NCBI RefSeq assembly: GCF_023159225.1
Contig: NC_063163.1
Coordinates: 108,779,885 to 108,843,884, forward strand
Source of the DNA: Perognathus longimembris pacificus
Lineage: Eukaryota; Chordata; Mammalia; Rodentia; Heteromyidae
Direction of reading: 5' to 3'
Length of the DNA: 64,000 nt
Both the position numbers and the translations under genes were made by a program. Positions 60,686 through 64,000 of the stretch are shown here, in pieces (within the stretch, counting starts at the first letter, position 1; every line of letters begins with the position of its first letter). A model generated the notes under the pieces. That model was not told the DNA's origin and searched no databases. It worked only from the letters and a program-made list of their open reading frames with translations.

Positions 60686-60714
<29 letters not shown>
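60496..60714 (+). mobile_element. Dimeric SINE with AAAAC-type tail, sense
   Basis: CCTGGGGATATGGCCTAGTG head with B box GGTTCGATTCC, right module, and a tail of AAAAC/AAAC units. Flanks CCCAGCTCTG and CTCAGCTCTG. Confidence 0.9.
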
Positions 60715-60716
<2 letters not shown>

Positions 60717-61455
60717 CAGCTCTGTCCCTTATCAATTTGTCACTTTATATAAACTACTAAATTTCCAATGTTGTTAATCTACAAAATGGGATAATACAAG
60801 TTGAGTATCTCCAATAAAAAATGCGTAGGCAAGGCCTCCCAGTTTATAAGAGGCAGTAATTGGTCATGGTCGTTCATATTACTCTAGCTATGCCAAGTCA
60901 ACCTGTAAGCCTCCCAATATTTTGTCCCACCCCCAGATATCTTCCAAGATGCCTGAACAGTGAGACTTGGTCTTGGAGAAAAAAGAACAAAAATGGATAT
61001 GCATATGGGCAGTATATAATCAGTATTTACTGTAATACATTGCTTTTATAGATAGATAGATATATGGGTACATATGAACACTCAGCCTTAAGAGAAATGC
61101 AAATTAAAATCACAATGAAAAATCACCTCCTACTTGTCAGAATACTATTATTCAACATTAAAAGTGTCTGAACCTGTGGTAGTATCTTTATACATTTTTC
61201 ATAAACCTTGGCATTGAAAGATTTTTACTGTGGTTCCCTGTATTAGACTTTCTGTGACTGATGGGATATGATTGTCTATATTTCAACATGGGTAAGAGTA
61301 GATTTTAAATGCTTTCACCACACACACAGCACTCAGCAGTTGTATGAGAGAACGGGCTGTTTTAACTAGCCTTATTTAATCCTTCCACATTGTAAACATA
61401 TGTCAAAACATCACCCATAAATACATGTGGTTACTGGCAATTAAAAAATTAAAAG

Positions 61456-61545
61456 CAGGTGACCGGAGTTACAGCTCAGTGGTAGGGTACCTGCCTACCA
61501 AGTACAAGTCCCTGAGTTCAAGCCACAGTATCAGGAAAAAAGACC
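61456..61545 (+). mobile_element. ID-like monomer SINE
   Basis: GTGACCGGAGTTACAGCTCA, GTGGTAGGGTACCTGCCTAC, GAGTTCAAGCC, A-tail. It carries recognisable A-box and B-box-like blocks but no right module. Confidence 0.7.
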
Positions 61546-62806
61546 AATTAAAAAGGCCATGTTAAAAAGAAAATGCCTTAAACCAATGAAATTTAGTAGA
61601 CAACATAAAAAGTAAGAGATGTTCAAGTCCTAAGCAGTTAGCACAATGCAAGCAGGTTTTGAAAGCGTCAGCCAGTATTGTGACCATCTGTCCTTAATAG
61701 GAAACAGAAATGAGGCCTGGGGAATGCCATTATTGGCCTCAGCCTAGTCCTTAACAGTCAACTTTTATAGCCTGTTGCTCATTTTCAGCCCAATCAGTTC
61801 ACTGGCTACCGGGCTGGCCTTTTTGTCCAGCCAGGCTTAGCGACTGCAATTATGTTCTTCCTTGGTTTGGTCTTGGCATCAAGGCAGGCTCTCAGTCCAA
61901 ACCTAAGGTCTCCCACACAATCTTAACTAGAAATGGCGTGTATTTCTGAAAAGCTTCAAAGGCATGGCATCTGCCATATCATGGTCATCAGGGTATCTAA
62001 AAGACACGTTCAGTGAACTTGCTTGATGTATTTAATATCCAGATGGCTTATCCAGCCAGTCTAACCCAAGGTGAAGCTAGGAGCGGCCTAATAGACTCCC
62101 TGTGGGCCAGTTCCCAATCCTTATCCTGTTCCTTTTCTCTCTCCTCCCTTCAATCCAACAGTTATCACAAAACCCAACCTGTAATATTTATTGTGCATCT
62201 TGGTAATATAAGAGATGGTCCTAGATATCAGGAAGCTTATGGTTTACTAAAGAAAAACATATCAATTCAGATCACAGAGGTGGCTGAAGTTAGACTGAAA
62301 GTGAGCAAGCTAAATGCTCCACCAGGAACTGTGTGCAGGTAGCGGATTTCGTAGGAGAGACAGGATAAAAACTGAAAAAACAAACAAACAAAAAACTGCC
62401 CCCCCCCCATCCTTTTTACAGACAAGGATGAGATGATATTCTTTCAGTTCACATTGCTAGCTTTTCCTCCTGGGGTAACACATGATCACCAAACACCGGA
62501 TGTTTGGTGACCAATGCATTGAGATTGGACAGCTGCACATGTTGGAGCGCAACCCAAATAAGACACAGAACACCCTGTCACCCCCAAGAGCCCTTCACCT
62601 TGGCTCCCCTGGCTCCCATTAGCAAAGACCATCCCTGAATCTGCATGTAGATTGGTTTTGCCTGAGCACAGCGGTGAATTCTCTCACATCCCTTCTAGTC
62701 TGCCAGGGTGGTGGGCCTTCCTTTAACCCAGCAGGCCAGGATTAGACACCAGGGTCAAAAAAACCACTAGTCCTGCCCCGTGTGGTTTTCACCTTTGTGG
62801 TTCCTT
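61546..62806. other. Intergenic, unassigned
   Basis: It contains a possible old repeat near 62180-62300 and a C-run at about 62399-62408. No gene recognised. Confidence 0.45.
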
Positions 62807-62819
62807 TCTTATTTGTTTT

Positions 62820-63031
62820 TTTTTTTTTTTTTTTTTTTTGGCCAGTCGTGGGCCTTGGACTCAGGGCCTGAGCACTGTCCCTGGCTTCTTCCCGCTCAAG
62901 GCTAGCACTCTGCCACTTGAGCCACAGCGCCGCTTCTGGCCGTTTTCTGTATATGTGGTGCTGGGGAACCGAACCTAGGGCCTCGTGTATCCGAGGCAGG
63001 CACTCTTGCCACTAGGCTATATCCCCAGCCC
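62820..63031 (-). mobile_element. Dimeric SINE, young 'GCGGG' subfamily, antisense
   Basis: TTCTTCCCGCTCAAGG and GCGCCGCTTCTGG marks. The duplication TCTTATTTGTTTT is at 62807-62819 and 63032-63044. Confidence 0.93.
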
Positions 63032-63535
63032 TCTTATTTGTTTTGAGGTCTCTCGGTCAAGAGCTCCCATGAGCCAAGACAGCCACTTTCTAGAAGAGCC
63101 CTGAGCAGGCAGAAAGTCAGTTGTGGGTGAGACACCTTGAGGAGGTGAAACCCAAATGCACAAAGCAGAATGAACTTGCTATTTCACAGAGAAGCTCCTG
63201 GTGCTGACAGAGGCTGGAGAAGTGGGGGGCAGCAGGAACCCAGCAGCTGTGGGGCCACGCAGGTGCCCATGTGTAATCCCTTTGTGTGTGTGTGGGGGGG
63301 TGTGGATTGACTGATTTAAAGAGAACACAGGGGAAGAAGCTTATTTATATCCTGTGGTGTCCATTATGCTCACTGATCATTCTGATGGGCAGCAGGTCAA
63401 ATCGCTGCTTCATGCTCACATAAGGCAGGGAAGTAAGAACTAAGCCAAAACATGTGGAACGACTAAGTTATTTTTGTTTGTTTGTTTGTTTGTTGGCTTA
63501 TGGGGTTTTGAGGAGGGTGTTTTTATTATTTATTT

Positions 63536-63763
63536 GTGCAAGTCTGGGATTGAACTCAGGGCCTGGGCATTGTCACTGAACTTTTTTTGCTCAAAGCTAG
63601 CTACCACTTCAGCCACAGTTCCACCTCTAGCTTTGTGGTGGTTCACTGGAGATGAGAGTCTCACAGACTTTACTGCCTGGGCTGGCTTTCAATTGTGAGC
63701 CTCAGATTTCAGCCTCCGGAGTAGCTAGGATTACAGGCATGAGCCACCAACCAGTACCTGGCT
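63536..63763 (-). mobile_element. Composite SINE, antisense
   Basis: GGGATTGAACTCAGGGCCTG, CTTCAGCCACAGTTCCACC, CAGCCTCCGGAGTAGCTAGG. A (GTTT)n-type tract lies nearby at 63474-63495. Confidence 0.8.
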
Positions 63764-64000
63764 AAGACTTGACTTTAAATAATTTATGTGAGGGCTGCGA
63801 GGGGATACTGAGGCACCACCTGTAGTATAGGAACTTGTGATGCTGTCTCTTTCTGTTGCAATCCATCTCCTTGCAGGCTCCAGCTCCACACAGAGACACC
63901 CAGATACCAGTGTGTCGGGATGCCGGGCAGAAGCGCTGCCTGTCTTTGCCTCAGCCCGGGTGTGCTGGCCTGTCTTTCCCTGGGAACTCTGTTCTGTGGC

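Noticed and set aside
1..64000. CRISPR arrays, prophage, operons or tRNA/rRNA genes
   Set aside because: The window is a vertebrate nuclear locus. The tRNA-like boxes seen all belong to SINEs.

Overview
The window is mammalian nuclear DNA: AT-rich, made of small exons between long introns, and dense in SINEs, LINE-1 and LTR remnants. The only gene I can support is the 3' end of DYNC2H1 (cytoplasmic dynein-2 heavy chain, the retrograde intraflagellar-transport motor) on the + strand. Fifteen consecutive coding exons lie between 504 and 48713. Every intron is GT-AG, the reading phase carries through every junction, and the exons encode the last ~633 residues (AAA6 and the C-terminal domain of a protein of about 4,300 residues). 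The gene enters from the left edge, stops at 48711-48713, and has a short 3'UTR with a poly(A) signal at 49023-49028. The rest, to 64000, is intergenic, with no gene I recognise. The host is most likely a heteromyid (geomyoid) rodent such as a pocket mouse or kangaroo rat. I infer this from the abundant dimeric SINE with an ID-like tRNA head and a distinctive right module, which resembles the IDL-Geo type described from Geomyoidea; the species is not proven.

Layout. 1-7145: intron with about six SINEs, an MLT1-like LTR and a solo ERV LTR. 7146-17792: seven exons in about 10.6 kb, with SINEs and L1 pieces between them; one L1 remnant runs almost to a 3' splice site (12218). 17793-24654: large intron with old L1 remnants. 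24772-28423: intron mostly filled by an antisense L1 that keeps a 5'UTR start and a 3' end but lacks most of ORF1 and ORF2. 28634-32965: intron with a 486-bp, ~98% identical, ungapped inverted repeat (29926-30411 and 32118-32603), the most unusual structure in the window. 33056-41087: large intron with a SINE whose A-tail became a ~260-bp pyrimidine microsatellite and a second solo LTR. 41088-48713: last exons plus a third solo LTR. 49050-64000: intergenic, with a 5'-truncated sense L1 carrying two nested SINEs, further SINEs and low-complexity tracts.

The exons together encode one polypeptide. The other recognisable features are transposable elements or their by-products. No unknown protein-coding system is visible. 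The most promising unexplained item is the near-perfect inverted duplication: its right arm ends in an A-rich tail, as if an intronic transcript reading into an L1 3' end had been retrotransposed 1.7 kb away in the opposite orientation.
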